Shown piece after piece: positions 25,638 through 32,802 of a DNA stretch of 64,000 bases (the first letter of the stretch is position 1; each line of letters begins with the position of its first letter). This DNA comes from JBCCAG01 sp050331115. GTDB lineage: Bacteria > Cyanobacteriota > Cyanobacteriia > CAKZMO01. Under the pieces are notes generated by a model. The model had not been told where the DNA came from, ran no database searches, and saw nothing but the letters and a program-made list of their open reading frames with translations. Made by a program: the position numbers and the translations under genes. The stretch spans positions 62,001 to 126,000 of the forward strand of contig JBHJHD010000019.1 of assembly GCA_050331115.1 (NCBI GenBank), written 5' to 3'.

Positions 25638-26228
25638 AGCGATCTCAATAGATTGAGGGTCATTTACTCACTTTTAGAGCTTTACTTGGAAACATTTGCA
25701 GCCTTTGATACAAAATCGAAATTTAGGCATTCAGAATTCGCATCTAAAAGTACACAAATTGCATGACTTCTTTGAGCTTCTGGGTGCTCAGATGGGTGCT
25801 CAGAAGGCGCATTCAATATTTACATCAAAGCTATGCAGTATTTGAGAATAAAAGTTGAAAAGCGTATTTGATTTTACAAAAGTACAGGAGCTATCTATCT
25901 ATGGTCAGATTTGAGAAGCGCACCTTTACTATGACTTTTAAAGAGCTTAAGGATTTCCCCAACAGCTTCTGTAAGCGATTCTAGAGGCTATTTTTGTCTT
26001 GCCTTAATTGCTGTGGGATGCGTTAGGTGTCGAATTTGACAGTTGAGGGATGGCCGTTTTTCTAAAGTCTATTCAGGCTAATCCCACGTCAGCCAAGGTG
26101 TTAATAAAGTCAGCCAAGGCATTAATAAATTTGATTATGGGTTGCGATAGGCCATGTTAAAAGGCCGCAGGCTTATGCCTTTATGCATTGATATCTGTTG
26201 AATCTAAACGTTACTTAGGAAGGCAAAA
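25638..26228. promoter_or_regulatory. Divergent control region of the cytochrome/globin locus
   Basis: About 590 bp of AT-rich DNA separate resB (reverse) from the tandem globin gene (forward). It must carry both promoters. It holds a pair of 21-bp direct repeats (26088-26129) and, nearer the globin, an AAAGGC...GCCTTT inverted repeat (about 26160-26183). A clear ribosome site (AGGAAGG) precedes the globin ATG. I found no match to a full FNR, NnrR or NsrR site by eye. Confidence 0.5.
26088..26129. repeat. Pair of 21-bp direct repeats upstream of globin
   Basis: GTCAGCCAAGG(TG/CA)TTAATAAA occurs twice head to tail (26088-26108 and 26109-26129) with only two mismatches. A spacing of 21 bp equals two helical turns, so a regulator bound to each copy would lie on the same face. 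It may equally be a simple duplication. Confidence 0.85.
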
Positions 26229-27263
26229 ATGGTTTCAAATATCGATCAAAAAGCGGCGCTAAAGGTTGAGCTTTTAGAGCAAAGCTTTGAAAAAGTGAAG
26301 CCCCACGCCAACGACTTTGCAGCGAGCTTCTACGAGAACCTGTTTGTAGATTATCCGGCAGCTGAGCCGCTGTTTGCCGAAACGGATGTGGCAGCTCAGA
26401 GTAAAAAGCTGCTGGCATCTCTTGTGTTTGTGGTTGAGAACTTGCGTAACCCCGGTGCGCTGACGGGTGCCCTAAAGGGTTTAGGGGCTCGCCACGTGGA
26501 ATACGGTGCGCTGCCCGCCCACTATCCCCTAGTCGGGAATACGCTACTCAAGACCTTCGATCAGTACTTAGGCGCTGACTGGACCCCTGAGACCCAACAG
26601 GCCTGGACTGAAGCCTACGGCGTGATCACCGAGACCATGCTTGAAGGGGCTGATTACGCCGAAGAAGACGTGCAGCTTGCGCCGCCTCCCGCCGAGGTAG
26701 ACGAAGCCACCGGGCTAAAGGTTGGCCTTTTGGAGCAGAGCTTCGAGAAGGTGAAGCCCCATGCAAATGAGTTTGCGATCAGCTTCTACGAGAATTTGTT
26801 TGCGGACTACCCGGCCGCCAAGCCGCTGTTCGCGCAAACGGACGTGACGGCACAGAGCAAAAAGCTGCTGGCGTCCCTCGTGTTTGTGGTTGAGAACTTA
26901 CGTAAGCCGGGTGAGCTAACCGGCGCGCTAAAAGGGCTGGGCGCTCGCCACGTTCAGTATGGTGCCTTGCCTGAGCACTACCCTCTAGTGGGCAGCAGCT
27001 TGCTAAAGACTTTTGATCAGTACCTCAAAGGCGACTGGACCCCCGAAGTCGAGCAAGCCTGGATTGACGCCTACGGCCTGATCACTGAGGTGATGCTAGA
27101 AGGGGCCGACTACTCTCCAGAAGCGGTGCAGCTTAGCCCCGTGGCCGCACCCAGCTCTACTCCTGCTGCCCCTACTGCCGAAGCTGGCCTCAAGGCGGGC
27201 CCGCTACTGGGTGGGCTAATTGGCGGTGGCGCGGTGCTGCTTGTCATCCTGCTGCTGCTTTAG
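26229..27263 (+). CDS. Membrane-anchored tandem globin
   Basis: The 344-residue protein contains two flavohaemoglobin-type globin domains (about 8-150 and 160-302) that are very similar to each other, then a Pro/Ala/Ser linker and a C-terminal hydrophobic tail (about 323-344). Both domains keep the haem-pocket residues: Tyr B10 (35, 187), Gln E7 (57, 209), Leu E11 (61, 213), proximal His F8 (89, 241), and the Tyr and Glu typical of flavohaemoglobins (99/135, 251/287). There is no reductase domain, so electrons must come from elsewhere. The tail suggests anchoring with the globins in the cytoplasm. It starts the forward run that leads into multihaem cytochromes. The role could be NO or O2 chemistry, haem storage or sensing. 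Confidence 0.9.
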   Translation: MVSNIDQKAALKVELLEQSFEKVKPHANDFAASFYENLFVDYPAAEPLFAETDVAAQSKKLLASLVFVVENLRNPGALTGALKGLGARHVEYGALPAHYPLVGNTLLKTFDQYLGADWTPETQQAWTEAYGVITETMLEGADYAEEDVQLAPPPAEVDEATGLKVGLLEQSFEKVKPHANEFAISFYENLFADYPAAKPLFAQTDVTAQSKKLLASLVFVVENLRKPGELTGALKGLGARHVQYGALPEHYPLVGSSLLKTFDQYLKGDWTPEVEQAWIDAYGLITEVMLEGADYSPEAVQLSPVAAPSSTPAAPTAEAGLKAGPLLGGLIGGGAVLLVILLLL

Positions 27264-27301
27264 CCTGCTGCTTAACTCCATTGGGAGGAATGTTCTAACT
27301 T

Positions 27302-27982
27302 ATGGCATCTCGAGGTCGATCCAACAGGCAACCTAGGCAACAGCGATCGCAAGCTGGCGGCAGAGGCCGTTCGCTCATCAGCTTAAGAACGGCGATCGCT
27401 GTTGCCTGCATCGTTCTGGTGGGCTGGTTCTCGGCAGCCTTTGCCCTAGATAATAAGCAGGCTTTCTTACCGGGGGAGACCTCTGTAGGTCACTACCTCG
27501 TAGAAGCCTCCTGTAGCTCCTGTCACGAGGGATTCAAGCCCGTCAGCAACGACACCTGCATGCGCTGCCACGAAGCCGAGCTAGCCCAAGATGCCCACGG
27601 CCCTAAGAAGTTCATGGACCCCCGCTGGGCGGGCGAGCTAGCCGAGATTGAGGCGCTGACCTGCACCACCTGCCATAACGAGCATGTGCATATGTTTGGC
27701 CGGGGGGTGCACCTGCAGCCCGACCTCTGTATGACCTGTCACGAGGGGATCATTAGCGGCGAGCTGAAGAGCCACGACGGCTTCACTCCAGACGGCTGCT
27801 GGACCGCTGGCTGCCACAACTACCACGACCACCGCACGATTTCCACCGGGTTTCTGAGGAAAAACCTCGACCAGCCCCCCATGCTGCCGGTGCAGGTTGT
27901 CCCAGAGCGCGTTGTAACAACGGAGCTAGAGACACCTCCAGCAGCGGATTTAGGCGAGGAGTTTCTGGGAGGTGAGACATGA
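27302..27982 (+). CDS. Pentahaem cytochrome c, membrane-anchored
   Basis: The 226-residue protein has a basic N-terminus, one hydrophobic signal anchor (about 29-48) and five haem-attachment motifs: CSSCH 71, CMRCH 86, CTTCH 121, CMTCH 143 and an atypical CX4CH, CWTAGCH 166. The sequence around the last motif (GCHNYHDHR) resembles small multihaem cytochromes of proteobacteria, as far as I recall. The haem domain should face the periplasm or thylakoid lumen. The stop overlaps the next cytochrome gene by 4 bp, so the two are translationally coupled. The C-terminal 50 residues carry no haem motif. Its redox partner is unknown. Confidence 0.9.
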   Translation: MASRGRSNRQPRQQRSQAGGRGRSLISLRTAIAVACIVLVGWFSAAFALDNKQAFLPGETSVGHYLVEASCSSCHEGFKPVSNDTCMRCHEAELAQDAHGPKKFMDPRWAGELAEIEALTCTTCHNEHVHMFGRGVHLQPDLCMTCHEGIISGELKSHDGFTPDGCWTAGCHNYHDHRTISTGFLRKNLDQPPMLPVQVVPERVVTTELETPPAADLGEEFLGGET

Positions 27983-28821
27983 CGGTAAATAAGCGGCTTG
28001 TCGTGTCCTGTCTATTGGCTCTGGCGCTGCTGCTGGGCTGGGCTACCCCGGCCTGGGGCGATAGGACCGGAGACGCGGTGGACCAGGCCGCATTGGATGA
28101 AACCACTCAGCTTTGGAAAACCAGCGCCCACGCCCTCAACGACATCAACTGCTCTAGCTGCCACCAAGACGAAGAGACCAAGGCGTTTGTGGCCGACCCC
28201 ACTTACGAGAGCTGCCAATCCTGCCACGAGCAGTCGGTAGACACCTTTCTGCTGGGTAAGCACGGCATTCGCTTACTCGAAGACGAGTCTCCCCTGATGC
28301 CCGCCATGGCGCGACTGCCCATGAAGCAGGCTGCCCACGACCTGCAGATGACCTGCAGCACCTGCCACGATGCCCACTCGGTGAACACCGTCCAGGCCGC
28401 CGTCGACTCCTGCCTCACCTGCCACAACGACACCCACTCCCTCAACTACGAAAACTCCCAGCACGCCCAGCTGTTCGCCGCCGACCTGGTAGAGCTGCCT
28501 CGGCCCTCCGGCCCAGGGCTGCCCCGGCCCTCCGGCAGCGCGGTGAGCTGCGCCACCTGCCACCTGCCGCGCCACGAGGTGGAGACGGGCGGCGAGACGG
28601 TGACCCTGGTCAACCACAACAACACCTACACCCTGCTGCCCCGCGATCGCATGGTGGGAGAGGTGTGCATGAACTGCCACGGCGTGGAGTACAGCTACAA
28701 CAGTATTTTTGACGATGACCTGGTGGAGGCCAACTTCGATGCGCCGCCCACCCTATCCCTTGAGACCTTCGACCTAGTTCGCGCCCTCGAAGAGCGGCGA
28801 GCCGGTCAAGAAGGCGAATAG
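27979..28821 (+). CDS. Hexahaem cytochrome c
   Basis: The 280-residue protein has a cleavable signal peptide (probable site after AWG, residue 27) and six CX2CH motifs: CSSCH 58, CQSCH 79, CSTCH 126, CLTCH 145, CATCH 191 and CMNCH 230. Extra His residues scattered between them could be sixth ligands. The region 173-187 contains a duplicated LPRPSG, from a 24-bp DNA duplication (about 28496-28540). It is exported and soluble, and its gene overlaps the pentahaem gene by 4 bp. It does not match NrfA, HAO or a named cyanobacterial cytochrome that I recognise. Electron relay between the membrane and an external partner is the likely task. Confidence 0.88.
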   Translation: MTVNKRLVVSCLLALALLLGWATPAWGDRTGDAVDQAALDETTQLWKTSAHALNDINCSSCHQDEETKAFVADPTYESCQSCHEQSVDTFLLGKHGIRLLEDESPLMPAMARLPMKQAAHDLQMTCSTCHDAHSVNTVQAAVDSCLTCHNDTHSLNYENSQHAQLFAADLVELPRPSGPGLPRPSGSAVSCATCHLPRHEVETGGETVTLVNHNNTYTLLPRDRMVGEVCMNCHGVEYSYNSIFDDDLVEANFDAPPTLSLETFDLVRALEERRAGQEGE

Positions 28822-28950
28822 GCTCCGTCAAATCCAGCGTTCGCTCAGACGAACTTTTCTGCTCACAAGGCTTCCTCGCTTTATATTCCGGAAGCCTCGC
28901 AAACGCTCTCACAACGACCTAACGCACGTATTGAACCCAAGGACACAACC

Positions 28951-29607
28951 ATGACAATGCTAGAGAACTGGATCAGCGCTATCCGCACCCGAACGGTGGC
29001 GTTCATTGCTATCATTTTGGCCGTCGCCGTGACGGCGATCTCTTGCAGCGGTGGCGGTACCGCCACCACCGAGGCATCCGCTGGCGTCGCCCCTGAGCTG
29101 GTGGCCGACTATATTCACACCGTGCTGGCGGCTGACCGCACCGCCTACACCAAGCACGTGGTCAACCGCGTCAAAACTCTAGAGGGTAAGGCTAAAGAGG
29201 CGGGCGTGCTTGAGGTGGAATCCACTGAGGGCTGGCAGCAGACGGACGGTATTCCCCTGCCGGCGCAGATGTTCCGCCTAGGCTCTGAGATCGCCAACGA
29301 CTCGGGCTACTTCACCTACAACCTGATCTCGCCCTGGTATATCAATGACAGCCACGCCCCCAAAGGCGAGTTTGAGGAGACTGCCGTCCAAGCCATGATC
29401 GATACGGGCGAACCCGTCAAGGAATATCAGGAGATCAGCGGTCAAACCTACTTCTCCGCGATGTATCCCGACAACGCCGTGGCAGAAGCCTGCGTCAGCT
29501 GCCACAATACTCACCCTGTTCACCTGGAGCGCTACCCCGATAAGCAGTTCGTGATGGACGAAGTGATGGGCGGCATTGTGATCAACATTCCGCTAGAGGG
29601 CGCTTGA
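28951..29607 (+). CDS. Tll0287-like (DUF3365) monohaem lipoprotein
   Basis: This 218-residue exported protein has a membrane segment ending in a lipobox (TAISC, Cys32) and one haem motif near the C-terminus (CVSCH 181-185, in the family-typical context ACVSCHNTHP). The domain is the same as in Thermosynechococcus Tll0287, a c-type haem protein with a PAS-like fold thought to be a redox sensor or carrier. It follows the hexahaem cytochrome gene after a 129-bp gap. It needs the same covalent haem attachment as its neighbours. Confidence 0.88.
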   Translation: MTMLENWISAIRTRTVAFIAIILAVAVTAISCSGGGTATTEASAGVAPELVADYIHTVLAADRTAYTKHVVNRVKTLEGKAKEAGVLEVESTEGWQQTDGIPLPAQMFRLGSEIANDSGYFTYNLISPWYINDSHAPKGEFEETAVQAMIDTGEPVKEYQEISGQTYFSAMYPDNAVAEACVSCHNTHPVHLERYPDKQFVMDEVMGGIVINIPLEGA

Positions 29608-29629
29608 TAAGGGCTCATCCCTAGGTCCT

Positions 29630-29653
29630 GCCGAGGGGCGATCGCCCCTCGGC
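29630..29653. terminator. 24-bp perfect palindrome with HIP1 core
   Basis: GCCGAGGGGCGA is followed directly by its exact complement, with GCGATCGC at the centre. In RNA it would form a 10-bp GC-rich stem with a GAUC loop, 23 bp after the stop codon of the Tll0287-like gene. No T-tract follows, so it may be a processing or stability element. Confidence 0.55.
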
Positions 29654-29699
29654 TGCTCAACTGCATCGGTAGACATTGGTCTAACCCCCTTTAATCATC

Positions 29700-30416
29700 A
29701 TGAGCACCCCTCATCCCCACTCTCCACCGAATCTCCAGACATCGGCACTCACCACACACACCGATGAAGCGCCCCCTCTAGTAGAGCAGCCGCTCACCGC
29801 AAAAGCGCCCCGTCCTCGGGGCATTCAGCCCAGCCTCAAAGTGCTGATCGGCCTCACCTTACTGACGGCGCTGCTGCTGCTGCCCTTCGCCTTTAGCGCC
29901 ATCTACCTCGACCGGCTGCGGGAAGAATCCGTAGAACTGCACCGGTTTATGCGCGGGGAACTATACAAGCAGGGGACCGGCTATGCAGCCTTGGGCTTTG
30001 TGCTGCTAGAGGTCATGCTCAGCGTCCGCAAGCGCAGCCGCAGCTGGATTGGCCGCATCAAGCTGCCGGGGTCGATGCAGCTGTGGCGCAGCGTTCATGT
30101 TTTCCTAGGGGTGGGGCTGGTGGCCATGGTGCTGGTCCACACACTGGGGTCCAACGGCCTCAACTTTAACGCGGCGCTGCTGTGGGTGTTCTTTGCCACA
30201 ACGCTAACGGCGCTGGTGGGCGTAGTAGCCGAAACCGGCATTCTAGAGTCCACCCGCAGCTACTTTGGCAAGCTGCCCTGGAGCCCGGTCCCGCTCACCA
30301 AAGGCCCCTTAATTCGAGGGCTGCGATCGCTCTGGCTGGTGAGCCATATCTTCTTTGTCTGCGTGTTCGCCGTGATGCTGGCGTTTCACGTTGCCTTGGC
30401 GTATTACTACCAGTAA
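29700..30416 (+). CDS. Predicted di-haem b membrane protein
   Basis: The 238-residue protein has a Pro/Thr-rich cytosolic N-terminus and about four or five hydrophobic helices (near 47-70, 95-110, 131-150, 158-178, 210-234). Two helices each hold two His residues 14 apart: His133/His147 and His216/His230. That pattern is seen in membrane cytochromes that hold two stacked b haems (ferric reductase and cytochrome b561-like proteins). It could move electrons across the membrane between the quinone pool or cytoplasm and the multihaem cytochromes encoded upstream. I do not recognise a specific family name; the haem assignment is inferred from spacing. Confidence 0.72.
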   Translation: MSTPHPHSPPNLQTSALTTHTDEAPPLVEQPLTAKAPRPRGIQPSLKVLIGLTLLTALLLLPFAFSAIYLDRLREESVELHRFMRGELYKQGTGYAALGFVLLEVMLSVRKRSRSWIGRIKLPGSMQLWRSVHVFLGVGLVAMVLVHTLGSNGLNFNAALLWVFFATTLTALVGVVAETGILESTRSYFGKLPWSPVPLTKGPLIRGLRSLWLVSHIFFVCVFAVMLAFHVALAYYYQ

Positions 30417-30443
30417 TCGTTTCTCAAGGATGTGTATCCACCT

Positions 30444-30471
30444 GTAAGGACACAGCATGCCGTGTCCCTAC
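30444..30471. repeat. 28-bp near-palindrome GTAAGGACAC...GTGTCCCTAC
   Basis: The palindrome pairs in 12 of 14 positions around a GCATGC centre. It sits between the membrane cytochrome gene and the small ORF. Similar GTAGGGACA-type palindromes occur as dispersed repeats in cyanobacteria; the hairpin at 8446 is a possible relative. Confidence 0.75.
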
Positions 30472-30473
30472 CA

Positions 30474-30608
30474 ATGTCGGTCATGCCCACATTGCGCCAC
30501 AAGGGAGAGCTGACGCTTTACGAATGGCTCGACCGATACGGCGAGATGAGCCCCGCTTTCCGTAAGCTGATCGAATCCATAACCCACTTCAAATATGGCG
30601 TCCGTTAG
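30474..30608 (+). CDS. Hypothetical small protein, 44 residues
   Basis: An ATG at 30474 opens a 44-codon frame (a second ATG at 30483) ending 11 bp before the thioredoxin-like gene. The translation is soluble, charged and well composed for a helical peptide (LTLYEWLDRYGEMSPAFRKL in the middle, ending HFKYGVR). It sits in an otherwise tight forward run. I recognise no family, and no strong ribosome site precedes it, so it may be a leader or a chance frame. Confidence 0.4.
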   Translation: MSVMPTLRHKGELTLYEWLDRYGEMSPAFRKLIESITHFKYGVR

Positions 30609-30619
30609 GGAGAACTTCA

Positions 30620-31093
30620 ATGGCTACAGAGCGATTTGATTTGGAGAAAAACCGAGCCAGCTGGATTGTAGCTGCGCTCGTGGGGCTGTTTGCGATCGCC
30701 GCTGTTGTTGTGACGCGCCCAGACGGGTCATCGCCGAGTCTTTCAGCAGTGTCGGGGCTAATGAGCTTGAAGGCTACGGCCCAAGCGGCAATGCCCTACG
30801 ACATCGCCATGGCCGATCCAAAACCCACCCTAGTCGAGTTCTATGCTGACTGGTGCACCACCTGTCAGGCCCTAGCGCCAACCCTGCAGGACATCCACGA
30901 GCAGGCAGGCGATCAGATCAATTTCGTCATGCTGGATATTGACGATCCCCAGTGGCGACAGCAGGTCAATCAGTTTCAGGTCAGCGGTGTTCCTCACCTA
31001 GCGCTGCTAGATTCAAGCCACGTCGTTGCAGACAGCTTTGTAGGGCGCGTTCCCCGACAAGTCTTAGTGGCTCGCATTGCCGACCTGCTTTAG
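30620..31093 (+). CDS. Membrane-anchored thioredoxin-like protein (TxlA/HCF164 type)
   Basis: The 157-residue protein has an N-terminal anchor (about 14-32) and a thioredoxin domain with active site WCTTC (78-82) and the cis-Pro motif SGVPH. This matches TxlA/HCF164, which in cyanobacteria and chloroplasts keeps apocytochrome Cys residues reduced for System II haem attachment. Its presence next to eleven to twelve c-haem sites and a ResB/ResC pair is consistent with that job. A GGGAG ribosome site lies before the ATG. It is shorter than typical TxlA, with a compact linker. Confidence 0.88.
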   Translation: MATERFDLEKNRASWIVAALVGLFAIAAVVVTRPDGSSPSLSAVSGLMSLKATAQAAMPYDIAMADPKPTLVEFYADWCTTCQALAPTLQDIHEQAGDQINFVMLDIDDPQWRQQVNQFQVSGVPHLALLDSSHVVADSFVGRVPRQVLVARIADLL

Positions 31094-31121
31094 CGCGCCT
31101 TACTTTAGGAGGCTAACCCCC

Positions 31122-31352
31122 ATGGCAATACTGCATCGATTTCTTCTATTGCTAGAGTTTCTAGATCGGCTCATCGACATCGCTGAGGCTTCAGCCGATT
31201 CGCTCACCGCGCCAGTCGCCACTGCCGCTGCGGCCTGTCTGCTGAGCTATCAGGCGCTGCTGCTTGCGGGCTGTGATGTCCTGTCCTCAGCGGTCCTCTC
31301 CAGCGCGATCGCCCTGGCGTTAAACTGTGGATTCAACCACCCCAATACTTAA
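31122..31352 (+). CDS. Small hydrophobic protein, unknown
   Basis: This frame encodes 76 residues with a leucine-rich start (MAILHRFLLLLEFLDRL), an Ala-rich central part and a Cys-containing hydrophobic C-terminal half. A strong ribosome site (TAGGAGG) precedes the ATG at 31122, which therefore fits better than the in-frame start upstream. It overlaps the ChaN-like gene by one base (TAATG), indicating translational coupling. It may be a small membrane protein of the locus. No family is recognised. Confidence 0.6.
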   Translation: MAILHRFLLLLEFLDRLIDIAEASADSLTAPVATAAAACLLSYQALLLAGCDVLSSAVLSSAIALALNCGFNHPNT

Positions 31353-32272
31353 TGCGCCCAATCCAACGCGCCCAACTTAACGTGCCTATGACAGTTCCCG
31401 TGTCCCGCTGGCGTCTCGGCTGTAGTGCCTTAAGCATTGCCCTGCTGCTCACGGTTCCAGCGGCCTGCTCAATCGCCGATGAGCTGCCTACGGCTAGCGT
31501 CCCGCTAACCCTGTCTAGCGAAGCGGCGGATCTTGCCCCCCTACTCGTGGACGTGGTTTACCTTGGAGAACGCCACGACAGCGCCGAAGACCACGCTGCC
31601 CAGCTGGAGATCATCCAGGCGCTCTACGCCGAGGACCCCAACATGGCGATCGCCCTGGAGATGTTTCAGCGCCCGTTTCAGCCTGTGCTCGATCGCTACC
31701 TGGCGGGGGAAATCTCGGAGGCGGCGCTGGTGGCCCAAAGCGAATACGAGCAGCGCTGGGGCTTCCCCTGGGAATATTACGCCCCTATCCTGCAGTTTGC
31801 CCAGGCCCACCAGCTTCCCGTGCTGGCCCTCAACGCCCCCAGCGAGGTGGTGCGACAGGTGGCGCGGGAAGGCCTTGGGAGTCTGCAGGAGCAAGACTTT
31901 CGCTACATTCCGCCGCTGGATCAGCTCGATACCAGCGGCGCTGAGTATCGAGAATTCGTCGGGGCGGCATTTGGCGGCCACGGCGACCACGGCAGCTTCG
32001 ATTTCGAAAATTTCTTTGCCGCCCAGGTCGTATGGGACGAAACGATGGCGGCCACCGTTGCGTCGTTCAAGCGGGCCTCACCGGAGACGCGGGTGGTGGT
32101 GCTGGCAGGTAGCGGCCACGTCATGTACGGCTACGGCATCCCCAGCCGAGTGGCCCGGCGTTTAGAAGGACAGGTGGGCGAGCCCCTGCAGCAAACGACG
32201 GTGCTCATCAATCCGCCGGAGGCGCTAGCGGCGTCGGAGGATGCCGCAGATGTCTTTTGGCGTAGCGAGTAG
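31352..32272 (+). CDS. ChaN-like haem-binding lipoprotein
   Basis: The protein belongs to the ChaN/haem-binding uptake (Tiki-like) family; Campylobacter ChaN binds haem as a lipoprotein. The conserved motifs are LGERHDSAEDHAAQLEI, ALEMFQRPFQP and VVVLAGSGHVMYGYGIP. A signal peptide ends in a lipobox (VPAAC). An ATG at 31388 would remove 12 residues and gives a cleaner signal sequence, but the TAATG junction supports 31352. It ends the forward haem-related run, so storage or supply of haem for the cytochromes or globin is a sensible inference. Confidence 0.82.
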   Translation: MRPIQRAQLNVPMTVPVSRWRLGCSALSIALLLTVPAACSIADELPTASVPLTLSSEAADLAPLLVDVVYLGERHDSAEDHAAQLEIIQALYAEDPNMAIALEMFQRPFQPVLDRYLAGEISEAALVAQSEYEQRWGFPWEYYAPILQFAQAHQLPVLALNAPSEVVRQVAREGLGSLQEQDFRYIPPLDQLDTSGAEYREFVGAAFGGHGDHGSFDFENFFAAQVVWDETMAATVASFKRASPETRVVVLAGSGHVMYGYGIPSRVARRLEGQVGEPLQQTTVLINPPEALAASEDAADVFWRSE

Positions 32273-32280
32273 GCTGATAA

Positions 32281-32667
32281 TCAGGCCAGAGTTTCTGGGC
32301 AGTAGCCCAAGCCCCGCACAAACTCGGCCCTAAAGGCCTCAATCTCTGCTGCATCGGGAGAACCGTGGGATACAATCGCCACCTGGTAACGGCGCATCAC
32401 ATCGACTGGGGACTGCCCCGTTTCCAGACCCCAAAAGGTCATCTTGAGGCGCACATCTGGGACGAAAGGAATACCAACCTCGTTGAGAAAGGCGCGAAAG
32501 TCGCCATCATCTTGAGGAGAGAGCGGGCGGGCCAGCTTAACTTTGATTACCCAACCGTCGATCTGATGGATAACGGTCATAAACCGAACAGACTTTTGGG
32601 CCCGGTTGAGCGATTCAACCACTCTTAGGGTCAAGCTGGCATTTGCGAGGCGATACGTATAGTCCAT
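32281..32667 (-). CDS. Conserved-looking hypothetical protein, 128 residues
   Basis: This soluble protein of mixed alpha/beta character has no signal peptide. It begins MDYTYRLANASLTLRVVESL and contains VRLKMTFWGLETGQSPVDVM. It lies 8 bp beyond the ChaN-like gene on the opposite strand, so it is transcribed convergently and is probably not part of the haem locus. I do not recognise its family. Confidence 0.65.
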   Translation of the reverse strand: MDYTYRLANASLTLRVVESLNRAQKSVRFMTVIHQIDGWVIKVKLARPLSPQDDGDFRAFLNEVGIPFVPDVRLKMTFWGLETGQSPVDVMRRYQVAIVSHGSPDAAEIEAFRAEFVRGLGYCPETLA

Positions 32668-32802
32668 CAGATGCTGGCTACTGTGCCGATGCTACATTAC
32701 TATTTTGACGGCAATTCCTAGGGATTTATATAGGGGACTTCCCCAACTTCCCTAGTGATAAAAGGGGGTTTTTCCCCAACTTTCGTAACTACGGTAACTT
32801 CT

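Noticed and set aside
28273..28680. Long reverse-strand frame over the hexahaem cytochrome gene
   Set aside because: Its Val/Gly/His-rich translation is a by-product of the CX2CH-rich forward gene; it has no ribosome site and no family resemblance.
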